From Chromatiales bacterium (GTDB taxonomy: Bacteria; Pseudomonadota; Gammaproteobacteria; Chromatiales; Chromatiaceae): DNA of 55,996 bases. Below, one piece after another: positions 54,224 through 55,996 of the stretch; positions within the stretch are counted from its first letter, which is position 1, and the number at the start of each line of letters is the position of its first letter. The stretch covers positions 1 through 55,996 of the forward strand of contig JANQRK010000074.1 in assembly GCA_028284585.1 (NCBI GenBank). The letters run 5' to 3'. The position numbers and the translations under genes were made by a program. A model generated the notes under the pieces. That model had not been told where the DNA came from. It made no database searches and saw only the letters and a list, made by a program, of their open reading frames with translations.

Positions 54224-54523
54224 ATGCGGAGAATCTGGCTCGGCACAGTGGTTCCCCTGGTGATGCTCATCGCACCGGGCTTCGCCGCGGGCGATCAGCC
54301 AAGTGGCGCGGTGCTGGCAAACACGTGCTACTCCTGCCACGGCACCGATGGCCACAGCGCCGGTGCGATGCCCTCGATAGCGGGCAAGGACGCGGGCTAC
54401 ATCGAGCGCCGACTGCTCGACTATCGCGAGGACCGCCTGAAAGGCACGGTGATGAACCGGATCGCCAAGGGTTTCAGCGCCGAGGAGATAGGGCGGCTCG
54501 CGCAACACTTCGCGAAACGATGA
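54224..54523 (+). CDS. fccA: cytochrome subunit of flavocytochrome c sulfide dehydrogenase
   Basis: 99 aa from MRRIWLG with AGAGGAG upstream. A signal peptide ends PGFAAG, followed by one c-type haem site (CYSCH) and MPSIAGKDAGYIERRLLDYR. The Met in VMNRIAKGF is a likely axial ligand. Its class I cytochrome fold accepts electrons from the FAD subunit encoded next. The stop overlaps the fccB start (ATGA). Confidence 0.88.
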   Translation: MRRIWLGTVVPLVMLIAPGFAAGDQPSGAVLANTCYSCHGTDGHSAGAMPSIAGKDAGYIERRLLDYREDRLKGTVMNRIAKGFSAEEIGRLAQHFAKR

Positions 54524-55803
54524 ACGCAGCGTCCGAACCGAAGTTCACCCGTCGTCGGTTCAACGCCCTCCTGGCTACCGGTGCGGTCGCGCTGGCAGGC
54601 GCTCCGTACGTCCATGCCGCTGCGCCGAAGGTCGTCGTGGTCGGCGGCGGCTTCGGCGGCTCCACCGCGGCGCGCTACCTGAAGCGGTTCGACCCCGGTA
54701 TCGACGTGGCCCTGGTGGTAGCCGAGCGCAACTTCGTCACCTGCCCCTTCAGCAATACGGTCATCGGCGGCCTGAACTCGATTGACCACATCACGCACGG
54801 CTTCGAGGCACTCGGCCGCGAGGGCATCCGAGTCGTTCACTCAGTCGCCAGCGCCGTGGACCCGAAAGCGCGAAAGGTTCACCTGCGAGACGGCGCGGCC
54901 CTCCCCTTCGACCGAGCAATAGTCTCGCCCGGCATCGGGTTCAGGTGGGACGATATGGAAGGATACGGGCCCGAAGTATCCACTCGGATTCCACACGCCT
55001 GGAAAGCCGGCGAGCAGACGCTGCTCCTGCGGCGGCAGCTCGAGGCCATGCCGGACGGCGGTGTCTTCATCATCTCGCCGCCGGTGAACCCGTTCCGTTG
55101 CCCGCCGGGGCCCGGGGAGCGGATCAGCCTGGTCGCACACTACTTCAGGCAGCACAAGCCGCGCGCGAAGATCCTCGTGCTGGATCCGAAGCAGAAGTTC
55201 TCCAAGCAGGCGCTGTTCGAGGAGGGCTGGGCCAAGCTCTACCCGGGAATGATCGAGTACCGCGGATTGGCCGATGACGGGGTCGTGCGGCGTGTCGACG
55301 CGAAGGCCATGACGCTCCATACCGACTTCGGCGAGGAGCGCGGCGACGTCATCAACCTGATCCCACCCCAGCGTGCCGGGGATCTCGCAGCCGCCTCCCG
55401 CCTCACCGACGAGACCGGGTGGTGCCCGGTGGAGCAGCTGACCTTCGAGTCGACGCGCGCGCCCGGCGTCCACGTCATCGGCGATGCAGCGATCGCGGCG
55501 CCGATGCCGAAATCGGGTTTCGCGGCTAGCACCCAGGCGAAGGTCGTCGCGGCATCGGTGTCCGAACTGTTGCGCGACCGAGCGCCGGTCGAGCCCAAGC
55601 TCGTCAACACGTGCTATAGCCTGGTTGCCCCTGACTACGGCATCACCGTCGCGATGGTCTACGGCTACCGGGACGGGAAGATCGTCGAGATCGACGGCTC
55701 GGGCGGCCTGAGCCCGCTCGGCGCAACGGAACAGGTCCGCCGGCTGGAGGCCGACTACGCCGACGGGTGGTACCGGAGCATCTCCAGTGACATCTGGGGT
55801 TGA
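54520..55803 (+). CDS. fccB: flavin subunit of flavocytochrome c sulfide dehydrogenase
   Basis: 427 aa. A twin-arginine signal (TRRRFNALLATGAVALAG) exports it folded with FAD. The Rossmann loop is VVVVGGGFGGSTAARYL. The redox cysteines lie in NFVTCPFSNTVIGG and TGWCPVEQLTF, the usual FccB pair, and HVIGDAAIAAPMPKSGFAA is the C-terminal FAD segment. It oxidises sulfide to sulfur or polysulfide in the periplasm and passes electrons to FccA. The longer open frame from 54127 is rejected, since it covers fccA in another frame. Confidence 0.92.
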   Translation: MNAASEPKFTRRRFNALLATGAVALAGAPYVHAAAPKVVVVGGGFGGSTAARYLKRFDPGIDVALVVAERNFVTCPFSNTVIGGLNSIDHITHGFEALGREGIRVVHSVASAVDPKARKVHLRDGAALPFDRAIVSPGIGFRWDDMEGYGPEVSTRIPHAWKAGEQTLLLRRQLEAMPDGGVFIISPPVNPFRCPPGPGERISLVAHYFRQHKPRAKILVLDPKQKFSKQALFEEGWAKLYPGMIEYRGLADDGVVRRVDAKAMTLHTDFGEERGDVINLIPPQRAGDLAAASRLTDETGWCPVEQLTFESTRAPGVHVIGDAAIAAPMPKSGFAASTQAKVVAASVSELLRDRAPVEPKLVNTCYSLVAPDYGITVAMVYGYRDGKIVEIDGSGGLSPLGATEQVRRLEADYADGWYRSISSDIWG

Positions 55804-55920
55804 CGGGGTACGGGCAACTTCCGGCTGGAGCCGGTTGGCGGGTCAGAGGCTGGATGGATGAACCGCATGAGTTGGAAACCTGCGTCTTCCGCACACCCAA
55901 GGGTGTCTTCGATCTCGTGA

Positions 55921-55953
55921 TGCGTTTTGGGACGTCCAAGTCCCCAAAACGCA
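55921..55953 (+). terminator. hairpin downstream of fccB
   Basis: TGCGTTTTGGG and CCCAAAACGCA form a perfect 11-bp stem around a ~11-nt loop, 120 bp after fccB. There is no T-run after it, so it may end transcription weakly, protect the mRNA 3' end, or serve another purpose. Confidence 0.45.
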
Positions 55954-55996
55954 CTCGATCTTCGACAACCAATTTGGGCCCCGGCCGCCCTGCGTC

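Noticed and set aside
54127..54519. 131-residue N-terminal extension of fccB
   Set aside because: It overlaps fccA in another frame; the twin-arginine signal starts at the ATG at 54520.

Overview
The window looks like a chromosomal segment of a GC-rich gammaproteobacterium, probably a sulfur-oxidising member of the Chromatiales or a relative. The evidence is the block fur | bamE | rnfH-ratA | Na+-symporter | smpB | ssrA, a tmRNA whose tag reads ANDDNYAIAA (E. coli: ANDENYALAA), and flavocytochrome c sulfide dehydrogenase genes at the right end. I see no rRNA, no tRNA, no CRISPR array and no complete prophage. Family-level placement is inference.

Layout. 0.2-2.8 kb: porin, FMN-binding protein and PepSY membrane protein on the minus strand, a likely envelope electron-transfer or metal-uptake operon. 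3.3-5.5 kb: AsmA-like protein. 5.7-8.6 kb: DUF72 protein, a globin-like frame with no ATG/GTG/TTG start, and a sugar-transfer-type ATP-grasp protein. 9.1-14.0 kb: a large secreted propeller/PKD protein, a decayed fragment of another secreted protein, and a membrane TIR protein. 14.0-21.1 kb: molybdenum-cofactor region (DUF4403-like gene, moeA, mobA, sigma54 activator, moeB, moaA). A near-consensus sigma54 promoter lies upstream of mobA, facing away from the activator gene. 21.5-24.7 kb: exported protein-isoaspartate methyltransferase and a membrane spermidine-synthase-like protein. 24.8-26.2 kb: lytic transglycosylase and a small conserved protein. 26.3-36.9 kb: a type I secretion/adhesin operon (ABC transporter, HlyD adaptor, LuxR-type regulator, 1591-aa repeat adhesin with a LapG-type PAAG site, TolC-like protein).

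37.0-41.3 kb: a DUF2177-mscS operon whose DUF2177 gene has been cut in two by a 2.5-kb element. The element has 16-bp inverted ends that are repeated internally, an intact SAM methyltransferase gene, a dead IS3 fragment, and no recognisable transposase of its own. 41.5-44.7 kb: TAXI-TRAP transporter. 44.8-48.6 kb: the conserved fur-to-smpB block.

48.7-52.8 kb: ssrA followed by a small defence-type island. It holds a primase-helicase of the TOTE type, broken by a 73-bp hairpin-rich insertion exactly in the DEAH-box region, and an intact MntA/HepT (MNT-HEPN) toxin-antitoxin pair. It ends at a short copy of the ssrA 3' end. 52.9-54.0 kb: a structured non-coding block, a phytochelatin-synthase-like lipoprotein and the 3' stump of a histidine kinase. 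54.2-55.8 kb: fccA-fccB.

The least explained items are the sigma54 control of molybdenum-cofactor genes, the transposase-less methyltransferase cassette, the ssrA island with its disrupted helicase, and the globin with a non-canonical start.
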